In this document: piece by piece, positions 25,307-33,856 of the stretch | Numbering within the stretch: position 1 is the stretch's first letter | Layout: each line of letters begins with the position of its first letter | Origin: Verrucomicrobiota bacterium | GTDB lineage: Bacteria > Verrucomicrobiota > Verrucomicrobiia > Verrucomicrobiales > DEV007 | Direction of reading: 5' to 3' | Length of the DNA stretch: 64,000 nucleotides | Assembly (NCBI GenBank): GCA_018970725.1 | Contig: JAGWVU010000002.1 | Location: forward strand, 118,645-182,644 | Translations under genes and position numbers: made by a program | Notes under the pieces: generated by a model | Databases searched by the model: none | What the model saw: the letters and a program-made list of their open reading frames with translations, nothing else | Told to the model about the DNA's origin: nothing

Positions 25307-25394
25307 TTGCGAGTTTCCCCAAAGCCCCGAACTCCTCCGCAAGGGTCTTCAGGCTTTCAGTTGACACCCGGGCGGAGGCGGGTTGAGTCGGACG

Positions 25395-26966
25395 ATGACT
25401 TGGACGGCCACCCGGCTTGTGATGGCGGCTTTGATCGTGATCACCGCGGCGCGGGTTTTGATCGGCGGTTTCATCGAGATTTCATCGGACGAGAGTTATT
25501 ATTTGCTCTGGGCGGAGCATCTCGACTGGTCCTATTACAGCAAGGGGCCGGGCGTGGCCACGGTGTTGGCCATCATGACTGGTTTGCTCGGCAAATCAGC
25601 GCTCGCGATCCGTTGCCTTGCCGGCTTGCTCGGGCTGGCCATGAGCGTTGTCTTCCTCAAGCTCGGCACGGAATTGTATGACCGGCGCACCGCGATCTGG
25701 GCCCTGGTGATCTTGAATGTCACCCCGATCTTCAATGCCGGGGGCATCATCCTGACGATTGACCCGCTCATGATGTTTTTCTGGGTCATCGTGATGCTGG
25801 GCACTTGGAAGGCGGCGCAGACCGGGCACCTCCGGTGGTGGGTGCTCACCGGGTTGGCCATGGGCCTCGGCTTTCTCTGCAAATACACCATCCTTGTGCT
25901 CTATCCTTCCATCGTGGCCTTTCTCGCGGGGTCGCGGCATCGCGGGGAATTGCGGAGGCCGGGATTTTACCTGATGACCGCGCTGGTCTTGGTCTCGATG
26001 ACCCCGGTGCTGATTTGGAACGCGGCGCACGAATGGATCACGATCCGGCACCTGTGGGAACGGACCGGATTGGTGGAGGCGCAACCGAAGGCGGCGGAGT
26101 TTCCCCTCAAACCGCTCGATTTCCTCGAGTATCTGGGACTGCATGCCGGGGTCTATTCCCCGCTGATTTTCGCGGGGTTTTGCTGGACCGTGGCGAGGGC
26201 TTTGCGGCGTCTCCGCGCCTCCGAAGAGGAATGGTTCCTCGGCCTGTTTTCCCTGCCCATCATCCTTGGGTATTTCCTGCTCTCCTGTTTCAACGCGGGG
26301 GAGGTGAACTGGACCGCGCCCGGATTTGTCGGGCTCAGCCTGCTGCTGGTGCATTACTGGCCGGAGTTGCGGATGGGGGAACCGTGGCGGCACCGGTTGG
26401 TGGTCGGCGCGTTCGGGATCGCGGCCGCCCTGACCTTGTTCTCGGCAAATCCCGATGTCCTGCGCACGGCGGGCTTGCGCTGGCCTTACAAGGCGGACCC
26501 TCATTGGCGTTTGCGCGGCTGGCGCACCCTGACCGCGCAATTGGAAGAAGAGATCCGGGACTTCGCCTCGGAAGTCGGGGGGCCCGTGTTCGTGGTGACG
26601 AACCGTTACCAGATGGCGGCCCCGGCCGCTTTCTATCTCCCCGGGGATCTCCCCATCATCCGGCCGACACCGGATCATCCGGTGATCCACATGCGCGGAG
26701 AGCCCGGGAAGATCCACAATCAATTCTCCTTCTGGCCGAGTTATTACGACCCGAAGATGCCGGACGGGAGTCAGCCCTATCGCGGGCATGCGGCGCTTTA
26801 CTTCACAGATGAGATCCGTCACGGAAGTCCACCCCGGGAGGTGAAGGAAGCCTTCGGCAGCGTGCAGCTGCACTCTTGGTTTACCGTCACCCGCCACGGG
26901 TTGCCGGTGCGCTCGTGGAAAGTGTTCGCCTGCCGGGATTACCGCGGCACCGGACCTGAAAAATGA
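25395..26966 (+). CDS. GT39/PMT-type membrane glycosyltransferase
   Basis: The ATG at 25395 gives 523 residues; the upstream TTG at 25383 adds four. Around ten hydrophobic helices are spread through the first 360 residues, followed by a soluble C-terminal part. The N-terminal periplasmic loop ISSDESYYLLWAEHLDWSYYSKGPG holds the acidic catalytic pair and aromatic residues characteristic of the PMT_2/ArnT-like GT-C fold. Such enzymes move sugars from lipid-phosphate donors to proteins, lipid A or glycans on the outer side of the inner membrane. No donor-lipid synthesis genes are adjacent, so the acceptor cannot be named. Confidence 0.85.
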   Translation: MTWTATRLVMAALIVITAARVLIGGFIEISSDESYYLLWAEHLDWSYYSKGPGVATVLAIMTGLLGKSALAIRCLAGLLGLAMSVVFLKLGTELYDRRTAIWALVILNVTPIFNAGGIILTIDPLMMFFWVIVMLGTWKAAQTGHLRWWVLTGLAMGLGFLCKYTILVLYPSIVAFLAGSRHRGELRRPGFYLMTALVLVSMTPVLIWNAAHEWITIRHLWERTGLVEAQPKAAEFPLKPLDFLEYLGLHAGVYSPLIFAGFCWTVARALRRLRASEEEWFLGLFSLPIILGYFLLSCFNAGEVNWTAPGFVGLSLLLVHYWPELRMGEPWRHRLVVGAFGIAAALTLFSANPDVLRTAGLRWPYKADPHWRLRGWRTLTAQLEEEIRDFASEVGGPVFVVTNRYQMAAPAAFYLPGDLPIIRPTPDHPVIHMRGEPGKIHNQFSFWPSYYDPKMPDGSQPYRGHAALYFTDEIRHGSPPREVKEAFGSVQLHSWFTVTRHGLPVRSWKVFACRDYRGTGPEK

Positions 26967-27002
26967 ACGAACGCCTTCGGCCGGCCCGTGTCTCTTTGTC
27001 CG

Positions 27003-27770
27003 ATGACTCGCTTCCGACTCCTCCTGATCGCAATCATCCTCGGCCTCGTTCCCGCCCGGGCCGCGGACCCCGTCCGGTCGGACCGTGTCTGGCTGGAAAC
27101 GGCCGGGACCCTGCTGTTTCACGACTCGTTTGACCGCGAGGAAGAGGGAAATCTGGCCAAGGCGGTTGGCAACGGTTGGAACAGCGCCACGGCGGACCGG
27201 GTGCCGGCCATCAAGCAGGCGGACCTCGACAAGGGCGTGCTTAAGATCGCCAGTGCCTCGAAGGAGGCGGGGCACGCTGCCCATATCCATCACGAGGCCG
27301 GGTTTGCCGACGGCGGCGTCGTGGTGAAATTCAAGTTCCCGGGATTGACGAAAGGAGAGAGCCTGCAGTTGGGATTCGTCGATCGCGAGACCAAGGGAAT
27401 CCATGCCGGACATCTGGGTTACGCCTTGTTGGGCGGGGGAAGCGCGATGCTGATCGACCACAAGACCGGGGTGATGCAACTGGAGATCCGCGCCCGGCGC
27501 CAAGGGTATCTGGATCGCAAGGAACCCTTGCCGCCCGATCTCGACGCCTTGCTGAAGAGCAAACAAACCGTGGTCCCGTGGAAATCGGACGAGAAATGGC
27601 ACGAATTGACCTTGGTCACCGAGGGGGACGAAATGCGCCTTTCGCTCGATGGAAAACCGGTGGCGCGGCATCGCTCCGAAGGCTTTGCCCATCCGGTGAA
27701 GCGCTGGTTCAGTTTTCTCGTGCCGAACACGGTATGGATCGAGGACGTGAAGATTTACAAGGTGCGATGA
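27003..27770 (+). CDS. Exported jelly-roll protein (DUF1080-like)
   Basis: The ATG at 27003 gives 255 residues with a signal peptide (MTRFRLLLIAIILGLVPARA); the GTG at 26988 is an alternative. The rest is beta-rich: LLFHDSFDREEEGN, GGVVVKFKFPGLTKGESLQLGF and KWHELTLVTEGDEMRLSLDGKPVA follow the concanavalin/LamG-like plan of DUF1080 (3-keto-disaccharide hydrolase) relatives, though it is a diverged member. The next gene, 51 bp downstream, begins with a clear DUF1080 domain, so both may act on the same sugar. It follows the GT39 gene by 36 bp. Confidence 0.65.
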   Translation: MTRFRLLLIAIILGLVPARAADPVRSDRVWLETAGTLLFHDSFDREEEGNLAKAVGNGWNSATADRVPAIKQADLDKGVLKIASASKEAGHAAHIHHEAGFADGGVVVKFKFPGLTKGESLQLGFVDRETKGIHAGHLGYALLGGGSAMLIDHKTGVMQLEIRARRQGYLDRKEPLPPDLDALLKSKQTVVPWKSDEKWHELTLVTEGDEMRLSLDGKPVARHRSEGFAHPVKRWFSFLVPNTVWIEDVKIYKVR

Positions 27771-27821
27771 CTCCGGCCTCTTCCGATTCCCCCTGACTCA
27801 GCATCAACCCCGCCAGACCCG

Positions 27822-30800
27822 ATGACCCCGCGTCCTCTCACCTTCCTCGTCACCTTCCTCCTCGCCGGACTTTCGGCGGCCGCGCCTGCTCCGCTGTTCG
27901 ACGGCAAGACCTTCGAGGGATGGGAGGGGGATATCGGCAGCGTCTGGCGGATCGAGGATGGGGCCTTGACGGCTGGTTCACTGGAGAAAAAACAGGAGAA
28001 GAACAACTTCCTCGCGACCCGGAAGACCTACACGGATTTTGAATTGACCCTGGAGTGGAAGCTCGAGGGGACCGAAGGGTTCGTGAACGGCGGGGTGCAA
28101 TTCCGCACCGCCCGCATCCCCGGACACCACGAGGTTTCGGGATATCAGGCGGATCTGGGCGCCGGTTACGATGGCGCGCTCTATGACGAGAGCCGTCGCA
28201 AGAAGATCCTGGCCAAGCCCGGCCCGGAGGTTCTGGCTCAGGCGCTCAAGCCCTTGGGAGAATGGAACACCTACCGGATCCGCGCCGCGGGGCCGCGTTT
28301 GCAACTCTGGCTCAATGGAGTCCAGACGGTTGATTACACGGAGACCGATCCCGCGATCGCCCGCTCCGGCATCATCGCGGTGCAGATCCATGGGGGGGCC
28401 ACGAGCGTGGTCCGTTACCGGAACCTCCAGATTGAGGAACTAAAAAAGGAGGCCTTCCGGTTCCTGCCCGGGGACACCGTGGCCTTGGCCGGCGGGGCCA
28501 ACATGGAACGGACCCGCTTTCACGGATTCCTCCAGACCCGGATCCTCGCTTCCCAACCGGACGCCCGCCTCCGGGTCCGCAACTTCGGTTGGGAAGGGGA
28601 CACGGTGTTCGAGCAGTGGCGGGATGGTGGCGCGGAGGCCAGTTGGCGGCAGCAGCGGGACTGGCGCCAGCAACTCCGGGAGGCGGGAGCCACCGTGGTG
28701 ATCTCCCAGTTCGGCCAGATGGAATCCCTTGCCGGGGTGGAGGGGATTCCGCGGTTCGTCGAGGCCTATCGCCGGCTCCTCGCCGATTTCGCGGCGGACG
28801 GCCGTCGGGTGGTGGTGGTGACGCCGGTTCCGATGCCTTCGGAGCGCGCGGGGACGGCATCCGCCGCCGCGCAGGACGCCTACGCGGCGGCGGTGCGGGA
28901 CCTGGCCGGGGAACTCGGACTGACCTTGGTGAGTCTGCGTGACCTGCCGCCCGGGCTCACGGAAAACGGCGCTCTCCATCTGGGCCGCGAGGGGCACCGG
29001 AAAATGGCGGAGGTGATCGCCGCCGGGCTGGGGCTCCCGCCGATGGATTGGGAAAGGCTGGAACGGGTGCGGGAACAGGTGCTGGAAGCGGAGCGTCTCT
29101 GGTTTGATTATTGGCGTCCGATGAACTGGTCCTTCCTCGCCGGGGACCGGGTGCAAGTGCCCTATTCCAAGGATTGGAAGGACAACGGCAAGCGGATCTT
29201 TCCGGTGGAGATGCAGGATTTCCTGCCCCTGCTGCAACAGGCGGACGAGAACGTGTGGGCCGCGTTGCGGGGTGGGCCGGTGCAACCGATCGGCGTCCGT
29301 TCCTCGATCCCGGTGGAGCCCCCGACCGTGAAACCGCAGTCCCCTGCGGAGGAACTGGCCAGCCTGAAGATCCTCGATGGTTTTCAGGTCAATCTCTTCG
29401 CGGATGAAGGGGACGGCGTGGTCAAGCCGATCCAGATGCGTTGGGACGAGCGGGGGCGGCTCTGGGTGGCCTGTGCGGTGAGTTATCCACAAATCAAGCC
29501 CGGGGAGAAAGCGAATGATTATGTGCTGGTTTGTGAGGATCGGGACGGGGACGGCCGGGCCGACCACTTTCACAAGTTCGTCGAGGGTCTCTTCATGCCG
29601 AGCGGCCTTGAGTTGGGCGATGGCGGACTCTACGTGGCCCAGGGCACGGAGTTGTTGCACTTCAAGGATTCCGACGGGGACGGCCGGGCGGATCAGCGCC
29701 GTCTCGTCCTCGGTGGTTTCGGCACGGCGGATTCCCACCAGATGATCAACTGTCTGAACTGGGGGTTCGGCGGGGAATTGTGGTTTTCCCAGGGTCACCA
29801 TATCTATTCCCGGGTGGAGACGGCTTACGGCGTGGAAACCTTGAACCGGTCCGGCGTCTGGCGGTTCCGACCGCGCACCGGGCATCTCGATCCCTTTTTC
29901 CAGTGGTCCTCCGCCGGGGCCAACTGCTGGGGTGTGGTGACCACGCCCTTTGGACAGCCTTTTCACAAGAGCGGGGCCAATGTCGGCACTTGGTATAGCA
30001 CGCCGGGTTTGGTGCGCTCCAGCCTTGCGGTCAATGCGGAGGCGATGAACATCTGCCGCGCTCCGATCAAGCAGGTTGGCATGGAGTTCCTCCACAGCAG
30101 CCATTTTCCCCCGGAGATGCAGGGGCGCATCGTGATCGGCGGTTATTATGCCAACCTGCTGGAGTGGCATGAACTCAAGCTGGAGAACGGCATCTACCGC
30201 ACGGAACTCCTGCCCAATCTCATCGAAACGAGGAACAACGTCTTCCGGCCCATCGAAGTCCGGTGCGGCCCGGACGGCGCCCTCTATGTGGCGGACTGGT
30301 ACAACCCGATCATCGGACACTATCAGGCCTCCTACCGGCATCCGGATCGCGACAAATCCCACGGCCGCATCTGGAGGGTCACCTATCGCGGCCGGCCCCT
30401 CGTCAAGCCCGCGGACCTTGCCGGAGCGGATCCGGCGGCTTTGCTGGAGCATCTCGATTCCCCGGAGCGCTGGGTCCATTACCAGGCGAAGCGGTTGTTG
30501 TGGGAAAAGCCCCCGGCGGAGGTGATCGCCGCCTTGGACGCCTGGGTGCCCGGGCAGGCCGGGAACGAGCACCGGCGCCTTCTCGCCCTTTCGGTTTACG
30601 AGGGATTGGAAACACCCAGACCGGATCTGCTCCAAGCGCTGCTGCGTTCCGCGGACCCCAGGGTGCGGGCCTACGCCACCCGGACCCTGTCCACCTGGGC
30701 GCGGGACGGAGGGCTGCCCGGGGCGCTGGGATGGCTGGAGGAGCGTATCGCGGATGAGGATCCGCTGGTCCGCCTCGAGGCCATCGTGGCCGCCAGTTAT

Positions 30801-32246
30801 CTGCCGGATCCCCGCGCCGCCGTGGTGGCGGCCCGCGCCTTGGAGCGCGATTTCAACGCCTACCACCGCCACGCCCTGACCAAGACCCTGCACGCCACCC
30901 ATGGGCTCTGGGCGCAACTCGTCAGCGCGGACCAACTCCGTTTCGACAAGGATGAACACCTGCTCTTCGCCCTGCAAAACGGTTGGGTGGAGAACAACCC
31001 GGACGATCTGAAAAACCTCTCCGGCGCCGCCGTCGCTTACAAGCCCCATGCCGCCTCACCAAGCGTGAACGCCACCATCCGGGCCCAGGTGGAGCGCCAC
31101 GGGGCCGATCCGGAGCGTCGCCTCCTCTGGCTCAAAACCCTGGCCTCGATGGCGCTCCCGGAAGATCTTCCGTTCCTTCTGGAGCGCGCCGGGACCCGGG
31201 CGGAGGTGCTGGCCGCCTTGGGAACCACCCCGGCCAGACCGGCGGATCCTTCCGCGGTGTTGCAGCCGTTGCTGCAGAACCCGGAGGATTCCGTCCGGCG
31301 CGAGGCGGTGCGTCTGGCGGGCGTCTGGAAGGTCGAACCGCTGGGCGGGGCGGTCCGCGCCATCGCCTTGGATCCGGCGGAGAAGCTTCCCGTGCGCCGC
31401 GCGGCCGTGCTCGCCATGGGTTCGTTCTCCGGAAACCGGGACGCCCTGACCGGGCTGCTTCAGGGAGCGGCGGATCCGGCGCTGCACGGTGCAGCCTTGG
31501 AGGCGCTGGTCACCGCGGACCCGGAGGCGGCGGCCGCCATCGTGCTCTCCCGGATGGCGGCGCTGGGCACGGTGGACGGGATGGCGCCGTTGTTGCAGAC
31601 CTTGCTGGCCCGGTCCGAAGGGGCGGCCGCCCTGCGCAAAGCGCTCCAAACCCCGGGCATCCTTCCCGTGCCCAACGCCAAGCTGGCCCTCCAATGCCTG
31701 ACCCGGCTGGGGCGGGCGGAAGCCGGATTCTCCCAGCCGCTGATGCGGTTGGCCGGCATGCACGCCTCGCTCCCCGCTTACACCAAGGAGAATATCTCCC
31801 GGATCGTGAAGAACGCCACCACCTTCGGCGATGCGGCCGAAGGGAGGAAAGTTTACGAGCAGGCCGGTTGCACCGCTTGCCACGTGCCGGGCCCGGTCCA
31901 AAGCAAGATCGGGCCCGACCTCAGCGCCTTGAGCCGCGGCCTGCCGGTCGACATGATCGTCACCGAGGTCGTCTGGCCCGCGCTCAACGTGAAGGAAGGC
32001 TACGAGGCGGCCACCGTGACCTTGAAGGACGGAACCGTCCTCACCGGGTTCCGGCAGAGTGAGAGCACTGAAGGCATCGCCATCCGGGACCTCGCCACCG
32101 GGGCTGTCAGGAATATCCTGAAAACGGAGACCGCATCGATCGCCACCGGCGGGAGCGTGATGCCGGAGGAGGTGGTGGCCGCGCTCGATGAACAACAACT
32201 GGCCCACCTCGTGAAATACTTGAGCAACCTCGGGCAGGAACCGTAG
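27822..32246 (+). CDS. 1474-residue fusion: DUF1080, SGNH hydrolase, PVC dehydrogenase/HEAT and cytochrome c
   Basis: A signal peptide (about residues 1-20) leads into a DUF1080 domain (about 23-205, APLFDGKTFEGWEG, NGGVQFRTARIPG). DUF1080 is associated with hydrolysis of 3-keto-glycosides. Residues about 210-410 resemble an SGNH/GDSL hydrolase (VALAGGANMERTRFHGFLQ, GWEGDTVFEQW, and HLGREGHRKMAEVI as the Asp/His-type block). A PVC dehydrogenase beta-propeller follows (about 510-860, GFQVNLFADEGDGVVKPIQM, YVADWYNPIIGHYQ), then HEAT-like helices (about 870-1320). A C-terminal cytochrome c domain has CTACH near residue 1350. One chain could thus oxidise a sugar, split the keto-sugar bond and remove an ester. 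Other PVC genomes often encode these as separate proteins. Confidence 0.9.
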   Translation: MTPRPLTFLVTFLLAGLSAAAPAPLFDGKTFEGWEGDIGSVWRIEDGALTAGSLEKKQEKNNFLATRKTYTDFELTLEWKLEGTEGFVNGGVQFRTARIPGHHEVSGYQADLGAGYDGALYDESRRKKILAKPGPEVLAQALKPLGEWNTYRIRAAGPRLQLWLNGVQTVDYTETDPAIARSGIIAVQIHGGATSVVRYRNLQIEELKKEAFRFLPGDTVALAGGANMERTRFHGFLQTRILASQPDARLRVRNFGWEGDTVFEQWRDGGAEASWRQQRDWRQQLREAGATVVISQFGQMESLAGVEGIPRFVEAYRRLLADFAADGRRVVVVTPVPMPSERAGTASAAAQDAYAAAVRDLAGELGLTLVSLRDLPPGLTENGALHLGREGHRKMAEVIAAGLGLPPMDWERLERVREQVLEAERLWFDYWRPMNWSFLAGDRVQVPYSKDWKDNGKRIFPVEMQDFLPLLQQADENVWAALRGGPVQPIGVRSSIPVEPPTVKPQSPAEELASLKILDGFQVNLFADEGDGVVKPIQMRWDERGRLWVACAVSYPQIKPGEKANDYVLVCEDRDGDGRADHFHKFVEGLFMPSGLELGDGGLYVAQGTELLHFKDSDGDGRADQRRLVLGGFGTADSHQMINCLNWGFGGELWFSQGHHIYSRVETAYGVETLNRSGVWRFRPRTGHLDPFFQWSSAGANCWGVVTTPFGQPFHKSGANVGTWYSTPGLVRSSLAVNAEAMNICRAPIKQVGMEFLHSSHFPPEMQGRIVIGGYYANLLEWHELKLENGIYRTELLPNLIETRNNVFRPIEVRCGPDGALYVADWYNPIIGHYQASYRHPDRDKSHGRIWRVTYRGRPLVKPADLAGADPAALLEHLDSPERWVHYQAKRLLWEKPPAEVIAALDAWVPGQAGNEHRRLLALSVYEGLETPRPDLLQALLRSADPRVRAYATRTLSTWARDGGLPGALGWLEERIADEDPLVRLEAIVAASYLPDPRAAVVAARALERDFNAYHRHALTKTLHATHGLWAQLVSADQLRFDKDEHLLFALQNGWVENNPDDLKNLSGAAVAYKPHAASPSVNATIRAQVERHGADPERRLLWLKTLASMALPEDLPFLLERAGTRAEVLAALGTTPARPADPSAVLQPLLQNPEDSVRREAVRLAGVWKVEPLGGAVRAIALDPAEKLPVRRAAVLAMGSFSGNRDALTGLLQGAADPALHGAALEALVTADPEAAAAIVLSRMAALGTVDGMAPLLQTLLARSEGAAALRKALQTPGILPVPNAKLALQCLTRLGRAEAGFSQPLMRLAGMHASLPAYTKENISRIVKNATTFGDAAEGRKVYEQAGCTACHVPGPVQSKIGPDLSALSRGLPVDMIVTEVVWPALNVKEGYEAATVTLKDGTVLTGFRQSESTEGIAIRDLATGAVRNILKTETASIATGGSVMPEEVVAALDEQQLAHLVKYLSNLGQEP

Positions 32247-32257
32247 TTCCTTCCGTC

Positions 32258-33784
32258 ATGGATCGCCCACTCGTCATCGCGCTCGCGCTCGCCTCCGTCC
32301 TCGCCGGGTCCGGAGAGAGCCGGGCCGCCGCCCCCTCCAGCCGCCCCAACATTCTGTTTCTCCTCACGGACGACCAAGGATATGGCGATCTCTCGGCCCA
32401 TGGGAATCCCGTGCTCCGGACGCCACACCTTGACCGGTTGCGTGCGGAATCCGTCCGGTTCACCCATTTTCAGGTCAGCCCGACCTGTTCCCCGACCCGG
32501 AGCGCCCTCTTCACCGGCCGTCACGAGTTCAAAAACGGCGTGACCCACACCATCCTCGAGCGGGAACGGATGACCCTCGACGCGGTCACCATGGCCCAGG
32601 TTTTGCAATCGGCCGGGTATGCGACCGGGATCTTCGGGAAATGGCATCTCGGGGATGAAGCGGAATATCAGCCCGGGCGCCGCGGATTTTCCGAGGTCTT
32701 CATCCACGGCGGGGGAGGCATCGGCCAAATCTTTCCCGGCTCCTGCGGGGACGCACCGGGCAACCAGTATTTCGATCCGTTCATCCTGCATAACGGGACC
32801 TTCGAAAAGACCACCGGATATTGTACTGATGTGTTTTACGGGCAGGCGACCCGCTGGATCCAGTCGCAACGCGAAGCCGGCCAGCCGTTCTTCGCCTATC
32901 TCCCCACAAACGCGCCGCACGGTCCCTATATCGCCCGTCCCGAGGACAAGGCGCTCTATGAGGGGAAAGGGTTGGAGGCGGACACGGAGAGCTTTTTCGG
33001 GATGATCCACAACATCGACGAAAACGTGGGCAAACTCCTCGCCAAACTGGACGAGTGGGGCCTTGCGGAAAACACCGTCGTCATTTTCATGAACGACAAC
33101 GGGGGCACCGCGGGGGTCAAGGTCTTCAACGCCGGGATGCACGGGGCCAAGGGCACCTCCTGGATCGGAGGGACCCGGGCCAACTCCTTCTGGCGGTGGC
33201 GGGGCAAGTTCAAACCGGCCGATTGCCCGGCGCTGGCGGCCCATCTCGACGTTTTCCCCACCCTTGCGGAAATCTCCGGTGCGGGCATCCCGGAGAACGC
33301 CAAAGCGCAGGTGGAAGGGCGCAGCCTGGTTCCGCTGCTCGAAAACCCGGCGGCTCCGTGGCCCGACCGCATGCTCTTCACCCATCTGGGACGCTGGCCG
33401 AAATTGGCCGACCCCAATTCCCGCAAATACACCATGGCGTCCGTGCGCACCTCCCGCTGGACCTTGGTCAGTGAAAAAGGAGGTGCGGAACCGGCTTGGC
33501 AACTCTTCGATCTTGAGGACGATTTCGCCCAGCAGCGGGACGTGGCGGCCCAGCACCCCGGGGTGGTCAAGGAACTGGGCGCCGGGTTCGAACGCTGGTG
33601 GGCGGAGTGCCTCCCGCTCATGGTCAACGAATCAGCGATGGGCCCGGACATCAACCCCTTCCAAGCCCTCTACTACCGCCAATTCGGAGGGAGCCCCACG
33701 CCCGCCGATTTGCAGCGCATGGATCCCCGGAAAGCCAGGGACTTCGGCGGGCCCGGAAAAAAGAAGACGTCCGTCAAGCCGTGA
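32258..33784 (+). CDS. Secreted sulfatase (arylsulfatase family)
   Basis: The 508-residue protein has a signal peptide (to about residue 25) and then PNILFLLTDDQGYGDLSAHG with the metal-binding Asp pair. The active-site motif is C77-S-P-T-R81 in SPTCSPTRSALFTGRH, the standard Cys-type sulfatase form that is matured to formylglycine. GIFGKWHLGDEAEYQPGRRGF and AENTVVIFMNDNGGTAG complete the site. The C-terminal region with MLFTHLGRWP is typical of PVC arylsulfatases. It starts 11 bp after the four-part fusion gene, so sulfate removal and sugar oxidation are probably expressed together. The natural substrate cannot be read from the sequence. Confidence 0.93.
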   Translation: MDRPLVIALALASVLAGSGESRAAAPSSRPNILFLLTDDQGYGDLSAHGNPVLRTPHLDRLRAESVRFTHFQVSPTCSPTRSALFTGRHEFKNGVTHTILERERMTLDAVTMAQVLQSAGYATGIFGKWHLGDEAEYQPGRRGFSEVFIHGGGGIGQIFPGSCGDAPGNQYFDPFILHNGTFEKTTGYCTDVFYGQATRWIQSQREAGQPFFAYLPTNAPHGPYIARPEDKALYEGKGLEADTESFFGMIHNIDENVGKLLAKLDEWGLAENTVVIFMNDNGGTAGVKVFNAGMHGAKGTSWIGGTRANSFWRWRGKFKPADCPALAAHLDVFPTLAEISGAGIPENAKAQVEGRSLVPLLENPAAPWPDRMLFTHLGRWPKLADPNSRKYTMASVRTSRWTLVSEKGGAEPAWQLFDLEDDFAQQRDVAAQHPGVVKELGAGFERWWAECLPLMVNESAMGPDINPFQALYYRQFGGSPTPADLQRMDPRKARDFGGPGKKKTSVKP

Positions 33785-33787
33785 TGA

Positions 33788-33804
33788 GGCTGGGTTGGCC
33801 AGCC
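33788..33804. terminator. Short hairpin between convergent genes
   Basis: GGCTGG and CCAGCC around a five-base loop, directly after the sulfatase stop and before the end of the convergent esterase gene. The stem is only six pairs and the T tract is weak, so a terminator role is tentative. Confidence 0.3.
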
Positions 33805-33856
33805 CTTCTCAAGCTCCCGCTGCCGCGTTCCTCTCTCCCCGGAATCCTTCGCGCGC

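Noticed and set aside
27210..27235. A possible third copy of the cassette border repeat (ATCAAGCAGG) here and at 30066
   Set aside because: Only about ten bases match and both are ordinary codons in well-defined genes.
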